Shown piece after piece: positions 1 through 7,844 of a stretch of DNA of 64,000 nt; the first letter of the stretch is position 1, and each line of letters starts with the position of its first letter. Under the pieces are notes generated by a model that saw only the letters and a list, made by a program, of their open reading frames with translations, did not search any database and had not been told where the DNA came from. This DNA is from Frankia sp. AgB1.9 (GTDB lineage Bacteria; Actinomycetota; Actinomycetes; Frankiales; Frankiaceae), in assembly GCF_016786355.1 (NCBI RefSeq), contig NZ_JADWYX010000010.1, positions 48,373-112,372 of the forward strand, given 5' to 3'. Both the position numbers and the translations under genes were made by a program.

Positions 1-39
1 CGCTCGTCCCGACTTATCTACCAGCCCCAGACCACACAA

Positions 40-67
40 CCGGGCGGCCCCCGTGCGGGCCGCCCGG
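40..67 (-). terminator. Hairpin downstream of tRNA-Asp
   Basis: An 11-bp perfect GC stem (CCGGGCGGCCC / GGGCCGCCCGG) with a 6-nt loop lies 10 nt beyond the 3' end of the tRNA-Asp gene on the same strand. It fits a factor-independent terminator of the GC-rich actinobacterial kind. No T-run follows, so the role is inferred from position and stem strength. Confidence 0.55.
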
Positions 68-77
68 ATGATGTGCG

Positions 78-152
78 CGGTCCCGACGGGATTCGAACCC
101 GCGACCTCCGCCTTGACAGGGCGGCGTGAACTCCAGGCTTCACCACGGGACC
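78..152 (-). tRNA. tRNA-Asp (GTC)
   Basis: The reverse complement folds as a full cloverleaf. The 7-bp acceptor stem GGTCCCG pairs with CGGGACC and is followed by discriminator G. The anticodon arm is CCGCC-CTGTCAA-GGCGG with anticodon GTC, and the T arm contains GGTTCGAATCC. The CCA end is not encoded. A strong hairpin follows immediately downstream. Confidence 0.95.
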
Positions 153-694
153 ATGTGTGTTCAGTTTGCGGTCTTACTGTACTACTTGCCGGTCTACCGC
201 GGTTGACACCGCTCGGCGCTCCACCGGAGCCCTCGACCGCCGAGCAGAAGCATACAGGACCCAGGGAGGGTCTTGGAGACCTCGGTTGCCCACCCTTCGA
301 ACCACACCTGGCCGACGTTTGCCGGACGCGTCCCCTTCGCTCAGATCTGGCGCTTCGGCCGGTCCGATCGAGACAGGCAGCGACCGGCCGTCGTCGGTCG
401 AGGAGCCCGGCGTGGGGAGTACGCCCAGCATGACGCTGACCGGGCCGCCGGCAGCCCTCTCGTCGCCTCCTCGCCTCAACCGGCCAGGCCGGCCGGCCAA
501 GCTCGGACTTACCGGCGCCTCCTCTGGATCGATCCCATCCGTTGGTCGCGATCTTTCTCCCGAGGTCGTGACCGGGCCGTCACCCCCTCCCGAAGGTGGA
601 CGGCGATCCAGCAACACGCCCCGGGACGACCGAGCCCACCCCTCGACAGTCATCCACGCCGCCTGGCGAGGACCGTCAAAGTCCGCCCGTCACC

Positions 695-770
695 TTGATC
701 GCCGATTGCGCCCTCTAGTGGCTACGCAGCAGACCCGGCAACGACCACCGGAGGGCCGAAACAGAGATCA
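695..770. repeat. Palindromic element, copy 1 (~77 bp family)
   Basis: The left end TTGATCGCCGATTGCGCCC and the right end GAGGGCCGAAACAGAGATCA form an imperfect inverted repeat around a ~35-nt centre containing ACGACCAC. The same layout, length and end sequences occur at 46404-46480, where the arms match better. This copy looks like a decayed member of a small dispersed palindromic family. No coding capacity. Confidence 0.6.
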
Positions 771-948
771 TGGAGACGCCTGGACCGGGGCGCGCCTGGT
801 CGGAGGCGGCACAAGATCGGTTGTCACAGATCTTCGCCGTCGATGCGCCAAATCCCATACCCAGACGCGGATCTTCAGCGGGCGCCGATCCGATGGTCGC
901 TCATGATCGCAGACCACGTATGGATAAAAGGGGCAAAACGTGGCACCA

Positions 949-1040
949 GGCGCCGATTTCAATACCTAGTTAGCGATCATGATGCCCGAGGGCGGAGGTA
1001 GCCCCTCAGTGATCGTCGGCTAGGTATCGAAATCGGCGCC
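949..1040. repeat. 92-bp inverted repeat
   Basis: A 21-nt left arm (GGCGCCGATTTCAATACCTAG) at 949-969 is matched by its reverse complement with one mismatch at 1020-1040. An inner GAGGG/CCCCTC stem lies in the 50-nt centre, and GTGG/CCAC pairs flank the arms. It sits about 50 bp past the xylA stop, so it could act as a transcription end or be a non-autonomous mobile element. The arms differ from those of the 77-bp family. Confidence 0.7.
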
Positions 1041-1089
1041 GACCACGGGACCGCACCCAGGCCCAGAGCCCAGACCCAGAGCCCAGGCG

Positions 1090-2325
1090 TCAGGCGACGC
1101 CGAGGAGATGCTCCAGGGCCAGCTGGTCCAGGGCCTCGATGTTGACGGCGCGGGTACCCGCGGCGTCGGCGTCGAAGTTCTCGTACGCGGCGGGGTCGGC
1201 CAGCAGGTCGGCGAGAGTCTCGCCGGGGGCGAGGGTCGGGGTCGAGAGCTCGCCGACGCCGGCCGCGGCCAGGGCGGCGGCGACGCGAGGGTCCGACCGG
1301 AACGCGGCGGCCTTCTCCTTGAGGATCAGGTAGGTCCGCATGCAGGCGGCCGCCGACACCCAGACGCCGTCGATGTTCTCGGCGCGCGGAGGCTTGAAGT
1401 CGAAGTGGCGGGGACCGTCGTAGCCGGCGCTCTCCAGCAGGTCGACGAGGAAGAACGCGCTCTTCACGTCGGCCGCGCCGAAGCGCAGGTCCTGGTCGTA
1501 CTTGAGCCCGTGCTGGCCGTTGAGGTCGATGTGGAACAGCTTGTCGGACCACAACGCCTGGGCGTAGCCGTGGACCACGTTCAGCCCGGCCATCGTCTCG
1601 TGGCCGACCTCCGGGTTCAGGCCGACCATCTCGGGATACTCGAGCTGGTTGATGAAGGCCAGGGCGTGGCCGATCGTGGGCAGCAGGATGTCGCCGCGCG
1701 GCTCGTTGGGCTTCGGTTCGAGCGCGAACCGAATGTCGTAGCCCCGGTCGCGGACGTACTGGCAGAGCGTGTCGACGGCCTCCTTGAGGCGGTCGAGGGC
1801 CGCGCGCGGATCCTTCGCCGCGTCGCTCTCCGCACCCTCTCGGCCACCCCACGCGACGTAGAGCTTCGCGCCGAACTCGGCGGCGAGGTCGATGTTGCGC
1901 ATCGTCTTGCGCAGCGCGAACCGGCGGACGCCGCGATCGTTCGCGGTGAAGGCGCCTTCCTTGAACACCGGGTGGGTGAACAGGTTCGTGGTCATCATCG
2001 GGACGATCAGGCCGGTCTCGTCCAGAGCTGACCGGAACCGCTTGATGCAGCGCTCCCGCTCGGCGTTGTCCGCCGCGAACGGGATCAGGTCGTCGTCGTG
2101 GAAGGTCACGCCGTAGGCACCGAGATCGGCGAGCCGGTGCACGCTCTCGACCGGGTCGAGCGGCGGGCGGGTCGCGTCACCGAAGGGGTCGCGTCCCTGC
2201 CAGCCGACGGTCCACAGGCCGAAGCTGAACCGGTCCGCCCTGGTGGGTACCAGATCACCGGCCCTCGGCGCACTGGCTGCCAGATCGCTGGCTGTCAGCG
2301 CACCGGTCGTCAGATCACTGGTCAT
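1090..2325 (-). CDS. xylA: Xylose isomerase
   Basis: Converts D-xylose to D-xylulose in the cytoplasm, the first step of the isomerase pathway. The 411-residue protein carries the [15 protein letters not shown] segment of the actinobacterial short-type enzyme. All metal and catalytic residues are present: H76, D79, E203, K205, E239, H242, D267, D277, D279 and D309, a constant offset of 22 from the Streptomyces numbering. The start is supported by GAGGTGA 7 nt upstream of the ATG. The 22 extra N-terminal residues are encoded by a 30-bp imperfect repeat with the residue pattern xSDLxxxxxx, an unusual extension. Transcribed divergently from xylB across a region with XylR-like operators, so probably xylose-inducible. 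Confidence 0.97.
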   Translation of the reverse strand: MTSDLTTGALTASDLAASAPRAGDLVPTRADRFSFGLWTVGWQGRDPFGDATRPPLDPVESVHRLADLGAYGVTFHDDDLIPFAADNAERERCIKRFRSALDETGLIVPMMTTNLFTHPVFKEGAFTANDRGVRRFALRKTMRNIDLAAEFGAKLYVAWGGREGAESDAAKDPRAALDRLKEAVDTLCQYVRDRGYDIRFALEPKPNEPRGDILLPTIGHALAFINQLEYPEMVGLNPEVGHETMAGLNVVHGYAQALWSDKLFHIDLNGQHGLKYDQDLRFGAADVKSAFFLVDLLESAGYDGPRHFDFKPPRAENIDGVWVSAAACMRTYLILKEKAAAFRSDPRVAAALAAAGVGELSTPTLAPGETLADLLADPAAYENFDADAAGTRAVNIEALDQLALEHLLGVA

Positions 2326-2340
2326 GGCGTCACCTCGCGG
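2251..2340. repeat. Three 30-bp imperfect tandem repeats at the xylA 5' end
   Basis: The hexamer CAGATC recurs at 2251, 2281 and 2311 with similar following sequence, giving three 30-bp units. The units encode the extra N-terminal residues of XylA as decapeptides of the type [10 protein letters not shown] / [10 protein letters not shown] / [10 protein letters not shown] and run into the ribosome binding site. Confidence 0.6.
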
Positions 2341-2693
2341 CTAGTTTGGTCTCGCGGCTATTTTGGTGGTGTCTACAACAAATAAGCCGGACGGGAGCCG
2401 CCACGCAACCCCCCGACCGGAGTCGTGGAACCCTCGACGAGAGGGCTATTTGTCGTTCGCCAGGTATAATGCCGACACTCTGCGGAACCGCGCCTCGATC
2501 GCCCGGGCCGCGCCGCGTGGACATCCCACCGCCCAACCAACGGGCACCGCGCCATCCGCGCGACCTATCGTCACCGGCTGTCACGAGGACGGCGGCGTAC
2601 GAGGGTCACCGTCCGCCAGCGGGGTCGTCAGGAGTCGGCGTTTCGGACCCCGCCGGCGCGCCTGCCGCGTCGGTCACGCATCGGGAGCAGGCC
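2326..2693. promoter_or_regulatory. Divergent xylA-xylB regulatory region
   Basis: This 368-bp spacer separates the divergent xylA and xylB starts. It holds a direct repeat next to xylA (CGCGGCTAGTTTGGT at 2336-2350, CGCGGCTATTTTGGT at 2353-2367), an operator-like palindrome at 2357-2387, and a TATAAT box at 2465-2470 facing xylB with no convincing -35. The xylB leader would be about 220 nt. Control by the ROK protein encoded downstream of xylB is inferred. Confidence 0.6.
2357..2387. promoter_or_regulatory. Putative XylR operator at xylA
   Basis: An imperfect palindrome, GCTATTTTGGTGG facing ACAACAAATAAGC, has A/T-rich half-sites that stand out from the surrounding GC-rich DNA. It resembles the AGTTTGTT...AACAAACT type of operator known for ROK-family XylR repressors. 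On the minus strand it shares GCTnAnTTGTT with the operator-like site in front of xylF. It lies 32 bp upstream of the xylA start. Confidence 0.5.
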
Positions 2694-4136
2694 ATGACGC
2701 TGGTCGCGGGTATCGACTCATCGACGCAGTCAACGAAGATCGTGATCTGTGACGTGGCGGACGGCACCATCGTCCGAACCGCCGCCGCGTCGCATCCGGA
2801 CGGCACCTCCGTCGACCCGGAGGCCTGGTGGGGCGCGTTGTGCACCGCCGCCGGCGACGGGCTGCTCGACGGCGTCACGGCGATCTCGGTCGCCGGCCAG
2901 CAGCACGGCATGGTCGCGCTCGACGACGCCGGCCGGCCGGTCCGCCCGGCGCTGCTCTGGAACGACGTGCGCTCGGCCGACGACGCCGACGATCTGGTCG
3001 CCGAGCTCGGCCGGGGCACGTGGGCGACGGCCACCGGCAGCGTGCCCACGGCGAGCTTCACCGTCACCAAGCTGCGCTGGCTCGCCCGCCACGAGCCGGA
3101 CAACGCCGCGCGGACGAGATCCGTGCTGCTCCCGCACGACTGGCTGACCTGGCGGCTGGCCGGCGGCGGATCCGCGCCGGACGGCCGGTGCGACCTCGCG
3201 GCGACGACGGACCGCGGCGACGCCTCCGGAACCGGGTACTGGTCACCGGCGGACGGCGGGTACCGGCCCGACCTCGTCGAGCGCGCCCTCGGCCATCCGC
3301 TGGAGCTCCCCCGCGTCGCCGCCCCTGGCGAGGTCGTCGGGGAGGCGGCCCGGCTGGCCCCGCCAGGGGCGTTGCTGGCCCCGGGCACGGGCGACAACAT
3401 GGCCGCCGCGCTCGGTCTCGCGCCGGAGCCCGGCGACGTGGTCGTCTCGCTGGGCACCAGTGGGACGATCTTTGCGACGTCCGAGGTGGCGACACACGAC
3501 GAGGCCGGGCTGGTCGCCGGCTTCGCCGATGCGACCGGACGGTTCCTCCCGCTGGTCTGCACACTGAACGCGGCCCGGGTCCTCTCGACCGTCGCCGACC
3601 TGCTCGGTGTCAGCCCCGACGGCTTCGACGCGCTCGCGCTGGCCGCGCGCCCCGGCGCCGGTGGGCTCACGCTGCTGCCGTTCCTCGACGGGGAACGCAC
3701 GCCGAACCTGCCCCGGTCGCGCGGGCTGCTCGCGGGGCTCTCGCGGGGCAACTTCTCGCGGGAGAACCTGGCCAGGGCCGCCGTGGAGGGGGTGCTGTGC
3801 GGGCTGGCCGTCGGGGTCGACGCGCTGCGCGAGCACGGCGTCGAGGTCCGCCGCGCGCTGCTGGTGGGCGGGGGCGCCCGATCGCGGGCGGTTCGCGCGA
3901 TCGCCCCCGCGGTGCTCGGGCTACCGGTCGCGCTGCCGGACCCGGGCCGCGAGTGGGTCGCGATCGGCGCGGCCCGCCAGGCCGCGTGGGCGTTGTCCGC
4001 CGCCGCCGCGCCGCCGGACTGGCCGGTCGCCGCCGGACTGGTGGCCGCCGAGCCGGATCCGGCGACCCGGGCCGCCTTCGCCGACGTCCTGGCCGGCGTG
4101 CTACCGCTGCTACGACGCGGGCACGCCGTCGGCTAG
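2694..4136 (+). CDS. xylB: Xylulokinase
   Basis: Phosphorylates D-xylulose to xylulose 5-phosphate, feeding the pentose phosphate pathway. The 480-residue protein is of normal FGGY-kinase length. The N-terminal phosphate-binding start [11 protein letters not shown], the sugar-site segment [19 protein letters not shown], the [11 protein letters not shown] and LGTSGTIFA loops, and the C-terminal LLVGGGARS are all visible. The open frame extends upstream to 2346, but ATG 2694 follows GGGAGCAGG and matches where the family begins. Divergent from xylA, convergent with the ROK regulator (61-bp gap). Confidence 0.95.
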   Translation: MTLVAGIDSSTQSTKIVICDVADGTIVRTAAASHPDGTSVDPEAWWGALCTAAGDGLLDGVTAISVAGQQHGMVALDDAGRPVRPALLWNDVRSADDADDLVAELGRGTWATATGSVPTASFTVTKLRWLARHEPDNAARTRSVLLPHDWLTWRLAGGGSAPDGRCDLAATTDRGDASGTGYWSPADGGYRPDLVERALGHPLELPRVAAPGEVVGEAARLAPPGALLAPGTGDNMAAALGLAPEPGDVVVSLGTSGTIFATSEVATHDEAGLVAGFADATGRFLPLVCTLNAARVLSTVADLLGVSPDGFDALALAARPGAGGLTLLPFLDGERTPNLPRSRGLLAGLSRGNFSRENLARAAVEGVLCGLAVGVDALREHGVEVRRALLVGGGARSRAVRAIAPAVLGLPVALPDPGREWVAIGAARQAAWALSAAAAPPDWPVAAGLVAAEPDPATRAAFADVLAGVLPLLRRGHAVG

Positions 4137-4197
4137 GCCGGTCCCGTCGTCCTTCGGGCCGGTGGGCGCGGCCACCCTGGCGGCGGCCGCGACGACC

Positions 4198-5472
4198 TCA
4201 GACCTCGACCTTGGTCGCGAGCGTGGCGGCGACCCCGAGCGGGTCGTCCAGCAGGTGCGCGAAGGCCAGCTCGGCGGCGCCGAACAGGCTGGAGTCGCCG
4301 CCGAGCGCGCTCGGGACCAGCGCGACGTGCTCGCGCGAGACGGTCAGCCCGCCCGCGCCCATCCGGCCGACGACGTCGTGCTCGACCACCTCGAGCAGGT
4401 CGCGCAGCTCCCCGCCGAAGATCACCAGCTCGGGGTTGAACAGGTTGACGAGGTTGCCGACGCCGACAGCGAGCCAGCGACTGACCTCGTAGAGGGCCAG
4501 GCGGGCCCGGGCGTCGCCGGCTGACGCCTCGGCGACCACCGCTCGCACGGAACCGCCGTCGCCCGGCTCGTGCCCGGCCGCGCGCAGGATGGCGTCGGTG
4601 CCGATCTCCGTCTCCCAGCAGCCACGCGCGCCGCAGCGGCAGCGCTGGCCGGACGGGTTGACGATCATGTGGCCGGCCTCGCCCGCGTAGCCGCCGTGGC
4701 CGCGCAGCGGCCGTCCGTTGCAGATGATCCCGGCGCCGAGGCCGACCTGGCCGGACAGGTAGACGATGTCGTCGTGGCCGCGGGCCACGCCGCGCGCGTG
4801 CTCGGCGAGCGCGCCGAGGTCCGCGTCGTTGGCGACCTGCACGGCTGGGCTGCCGACCGGCCCGCCGATCGCCCGGTCGGGCAGCGCGTCCACGAGGGCG
4901 GCTCGCAGCGCGGCACCGAGCGGCTGCTGCTCCCAGCCGAGGTTGGGCGCGAAGCGGACGAAGCCGTCGGCGCTGCGGACCACCGCGGGGACGGCGACCC
5001 CAATTCCGGCACAGTGCGTGAGCGGACCGAGCGCCTCCGCAAGTCTGCGGGCCGTCGCCGCCGTGAGTTCTACCACCGCCGCGAAACCACGCTCACCCGC
5101 TGGCAGCGGAACGACCTCCCGCGAGAGCAGTGCGCCACCCAGACCGACCCTCGCGGCGATGATCCGATCAACGCCCAGGTCGAAGGCGAGAACCTGGTAG
5201 CGCTCGGTCTCCGGAACGACCACCAGCGACGGCCGGCCGGCACCTGAATGGGTGTCCGGCGACTCCTCCCGGACCAGTCCCGCCGTGCTCGCGAGGTCGG
5301 CGGCCAGAGCGCCGATCGTGCTGCGGTTCAGGCCAGTCTGCGCGGTCAACGTAGCTCGCTGTGTCGGGCCGGCGAGGTGCACGTAACGCAGCAGCAGGCT
5401 CAGGTTGTGCCGACGTAGCTCCTCCTGCTTGATCCCGGCCGGCGATGGGTGCGGTCGGGGAAGACGCATCAC
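4198..5472 (-). CDS. ROK-family transcriptional regulator (XylR-like)
   Basis: Predicted xylose-responsive repressor. Residues ~18-70 form a winged helix-turn-helix (LRRHNLSLLLRYVHLAG...). The remainder is a ROK sugar-kinase-like domain with an NDAD segment, an EAGH motif and the zinc motif CRCGARGCWE. At 424 residues it has the usual length. Start is GTG 5472 or ATG 5469. It lies between xylB and xylF, divergent from xylF, and operator-like palindromes occur in front of both xylA and xylF, supporting a local regulon. The ligand is inferred from context only. Confidence 0.88.
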   Translation of the reverse strand: MMRLPRPHPSPAGIKQEELRRHNLSLLLRYVHLAGPTQRATLTAQTGLNRSTIGALAADLASTAGLVREESPDTHSGAGRPSLVVVPETERYQVLAFDLGVDRIIAARVGLGGALLSREVVPLPAGERGFAAVVELTAATARRLAEALGPLTHCAGIGVAVPAVVRSADGFVRFAPNLGWEQQPLGAALRAALVDALPDRAIGGPVGSPAVQVANDADLGALAEHARGVARGHDDIVYLSGQVGLGAGIICNGRPLRGHGGYAGEAGHMIVNPSGQRCRCGARGCWETEIGTDAILRAAGHEPGDGGSVRAVVAEASAGDARARLALYEVSRWLAVGVGNLVNLFNPELVIFGGELRDLLEVVEHDVVGRMGAGGLTVSREHVALVPSALGGDSSLFGAAELAFAHLLDDPLGVAATLATKVEV

Positions 5473-5560
5473 GTGTCCAGTCTCCCGGAGCCGACCGCCG
5501 CCGGTAAGTCGCGGGCTATGTGCATAGAGTCACCAATTCCTCTTGCCTTCGGCAATCCCC

Positions 5561-5605
5561 TTGCATGACACTGATCACATGAATATGTTCTGGCAAACAA
5601 CTTAG
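5561..5605 (+). promoter_or_regulatory. xylF promoter with overlapping operator-like site
   Basis: TTGCAT (5561-5566) and TATGTT (5584-5589) are spaced 17 bp, a sigma70-type promoter pointing at xylF. The A/T-rich sequence at 5582-5605 reads GCTAAGTTGTTTGCC on the minus strand, like an AGTTTGTT-type XylR half-site plus a weaker partner, and it covers the -10 box. Binding there would block transcription. Confidence 0.5.
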
Positions 5606-5650
5606 CATCCGCATCCTGGGCTACACCGCCCAAGGGAAGGGGCCACGCAG

Positions 5651-6754
5651 ATGCGCGGGAAGGTTTTACGGTTCGCGACGGCGGGAGCATGTGTCGCGCT
5701 GACAGTTGCGGCCTGTGGCAGCAGCAGCGGCGGCGGAGGCAGCAGCAACGCCTCCGGCGGCTCGTCGGTGAAGGGCAAGATCGGCGTCATCCTGCCGGAC
5801 ACGAAGTCCTCGGCTCGGTGGGCGACGGCGGACCAGCCGCTGCTGGAGAAGGCGTTCAAGGCCGCGGGCGTTCAGTACGACATCCAGAACGCCCAGGGTG
5901 ACGCCACCCAGATGCAGACGATCGCCGACCAGATGATCACGAACGGTGTCACCGTTCTGATGATCACCAACCTGGACTCCGGTTCCGGTAAGGCGATCGA
6001 GGACAAGGCCAAGGCGCAGGGCGTCGCGACGATCGACTACGACCGGCTGACGCTGGGCGGTTCCGCTCAGTACTACGTCAGCTTCGACAACGTCGCGGTC
6101 GGCAAGCTGCAGGGCCAGGGCCTGGTGAAGTGCCTCCAGGACTCCGGCGCGCAGAAGCCGATCGTCGCCGAGCTGAACGGCTCGCCGACCGACAACAACG
6201 CCACGCTGTTCAAGCAGGGCTACGACTCGGTGCTCGACCCGCTGTACAAGGACGGCACCCTGGTCAAGGGTCCGGATCAGGCCGTGCCTGACTGGGACAA
6301 CCAGCAGGGCGGCACGATCTTCGAGCAGATGCTCACCCAGCAGCCGAAGATCGGCGGCGTGCTGACCGCCAACGACGGTCTCGGTGGCGCGGCGCTCGCG
6401 ATCCTGGCGAAGAACGGGCTCAACGGGAAGGTCCCGGTCACCGGCCAGGACGCCACGACCCCGGCCCTGCAGAACATCCTCGATGGCGACCAGTGCATGA
6501 CCGTGTACAAGGCCGTCAAGAAGGAGGCCGACGCCGCTTCGGCGCTCGCGATCAGCCTGGTCAAGGGCCAGAAGGGCGACGCCCCCCAGACGATCCACGA
6601 CCCGACCGGTAAGCGGGACGTGCCGTCGGTGCTGCTGCAGCCGGTCGCCATCACCAAGGACAACGTGAAGTTCGTGGTCGACGACGGCTACGTGACCAAG
6701 GCTGAGCTCTGCACCGGCAAGTTCGCGGCGCTCTGCACCACCGCCGGCATCTAG
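5651..6754 (+). CDS. xylF: Xylose ABC transporter substrate-binding lipoprotein
   Basis: Extracellular sugar-binding component of the importer. A lipoprotein signal peptide ends in LTVAAC with lipidated Cys22, followed by a Ser/Gly-rich linker. The rest is a periplasmic-binding-protein type I fold with the XylF-like segments KIGVILPDTKSSARW, DYDRLTLGG, SFDNVAVG, ELNGSPTDNNA and TGQDATTPALQ. 367 residues. It begins the xylFGH transcript, with two hairpins between it and the ATPase gene, consistent with higher expression of the binding protein. Confidence 0.92.
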   Translation: MRGKVLRFATAGACVALTVAACGSSSGGGGSSNASGGSSVKGKIGVILPDTKSSARWATADQPLLEKAFKAAGVQYDIQNAQGDATQMQTIADQMITNGVTVLMITNLDSGSGKAIEDKAKAQGVATIDYDRLTLGGSAQYYVSFDNVAVGKLQGQGLVKCLQDSGAQKPIVAELNGSPTDNNATLFKQGYDSVLDPLYKDGTLVKGPDQAVPDWDNQQGGTIFEQMLTQQPKIGGVLTANDGLGGAALAILAKNGLNGKVPVTGQDATTPALQNILDGDQCMTVYKAVKKEADAASALAISLVKGQKGDAPQTIHDPTGKRDVPSVLLQPVAITKDNVKFVVDDGYVTKAELCTGKFAALCTTAGI

Positions 6755-6761
6755 CTCCGGC

Positions 6762-6786
6762 CGATCACGACCACCATTCGTGATCG
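6762..6786 (+). terminator. Hairpin 1 after xylF
   Basis: A perfect 9-bp stem (CGATCACGA / TCGTGATCG) with a 7-nt loop begins 7 nt after the xylF stop. With the stronger hairpin at 6796 it probably stabilises the xylF message or partly stops transcription before xylG. Confidence 0.45.
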
Positions 6787-6795
6787 CATGGGAAC

Positions 6796-6832
6796 CGTCC
6801 GTGGGTGGTAGCTTCGACGCCACCCACGGACG
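6796..6832 (+). terminator. Hairpin 2 after xylF (attenuating)
   Basis: A perfect 13-bp stem (CGTCCGTGGGTGG / CCACCCACGGACG) with an 11-nt loop lies in the 247-bp xylF-xylG spacer. No T-run follows. Intercistronic hairpins after a binding-protein gene usually set unequal expression within the ABC operon. Confidence 0.55.
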
Positions 6833-7001
6833 CATTCTCACGTCCGGACTGGTTCACCAGCCCCTGTTCAGCGGGCGCGGGCACGCCCATACTGCTGGCG
6901 CCACCTGTTGCCTGGATCACATCTATCTATTCGCCTGAGGCGCCATCCATCGCTGACGCGCGCCGACGACCGGCCGTGCCTTCGTCCGGGCGAGGAGTGA
7001 C

Positions 7002-7844
7002 ATGACTGACAACCCACCGCCGGCGGGGACGCCCGTCCTCGAGCTACGCGGCGTGAACAAGAGTTTCGGCCCCGTGCACGTCCTGAACGACGTCGACTTC
7101 GCGGCCAATGCCGGTGAGGTCACCGCGCTCGTCGGCGACAACGGTGCCGGCAAGTCGACGCTGGTCAAATGCATCGGCGGTATCCACCCGATCGACTCCG
7201 GCACCTATTCCTTCCTTGGGAAGCAGGTCTCGGTCAACCAGCCGAAGGACGCCGGCGCGCTCGGTGTCGAGATCGTCTACCAGGACCTGGCCCTGTGCGA
7301 CAACCTCGACATCGTCCAGAACATGTTCCTCGGCCGGGAGCGGCGCGGCCGCTTCCTTGGTCTCGACGAGGCCGCGATGGAGAAGCAGGCCGGCGAGACA
7401 CTCGCCGGGCTCTCGGTCCGGACGGTCACGTCGCTGCGCCAGCGGGTCTCCAGCCTGTCCGGCGGCCAGCGCCAGACGGTCGCGATCGCCAAGGCCGTGC
7501 TGTGGAACAGTTCCGTGGTCATCCTCGACGAGCCGACCGCCGCCCTCGGCGTCGCGCAGACCGAGCAGGTGCTGCAGCTGGTCCGCCGGCTCGCCGACAA
7601 GGGCCTGGCCGTCGTCCTGATCTCGCACAACATGCGGGACGTGATGGACGTGTCGGACCGGATCTGCGCGCTCTACCTGGGCCGGGTCGCGGCCGACGTC
7701 CGGTCGAAGGACGTCACCGTGGCGGATGTCGTACAGACGATCACGACGGGCAACGCGCCGGGTGCTTCCGCCGCGAAGACCCTTTCCACGAACGGGGCCC
7801 TGGCGGACGCCTCGGCCGGCGCCACCGCGGGAGGAGCGGCATGA
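7002..7844 (+). CDS. xylG: Xylose ABC transporter ATP-binding protein
   Basis: Cytoplasmic ATPase driving xylose import. Walker A GDNGAGKST (45-53), signature LSGGQ (152-156), Walker B VVILDE (172-177) and the switch histidine in ISHN (209) are all present. At 280 residues it has one nucleotide-binding domain, while the classical XylG/RbsA type has two fused domains and about 500 residues, so it should act as a homodimer. Start ATG 7002 follows GAGGAGTGAC. Its stop overlaps the permease start (ATGA). Confidence 0.92.
   Translation: MTDNPPPAGTPVLELRGVNKSFGPVHVLNDVDFAANAGEVTALVGDNGAGKSTLVKCIGGIHPIDSGTYSFLGKQVSVNQPKDAGALGVEIVYQDLALCDNLDIVQNMFLGRERRGRFLGLDEAAMEKQAGETLAGLSVRTVTSLRQRVSSLSGGQRQTVAIAKAVLWNSSVVILDEPTAALGVAQTEQVLQLVRRLADKGLAVVLISHNMRDVMDVSDRICALYLGRVAADVRSKDVTVADVVQTITTGNAPGASAAKTLSTNGALADASAGATAGGAA

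Larger units (their letters stand above)
153..1089. other. 937-bp intergenic stretch without a gene
   Basis: No reading frame here has convincing codon bias or a recognisable product; several overlapping open frames on both strands are ordinary high-GC shadows. The recognisable content is two palindromic elements, described separately: a ~77 bp element at 695-770 and a 92-bp inverted repeat at 949-1040. The stretch separates tRNA-Asp from the 3' end of xylA. Confidence 0.7.

Noticed and set aside
157-906. Open frames of up to 249 codons after tRNA-Asp
   Set aside because: No ribosome binding site, no codon bias pattern, Arg/Ser/Pro-rich translation and overlap with a palindromic element.
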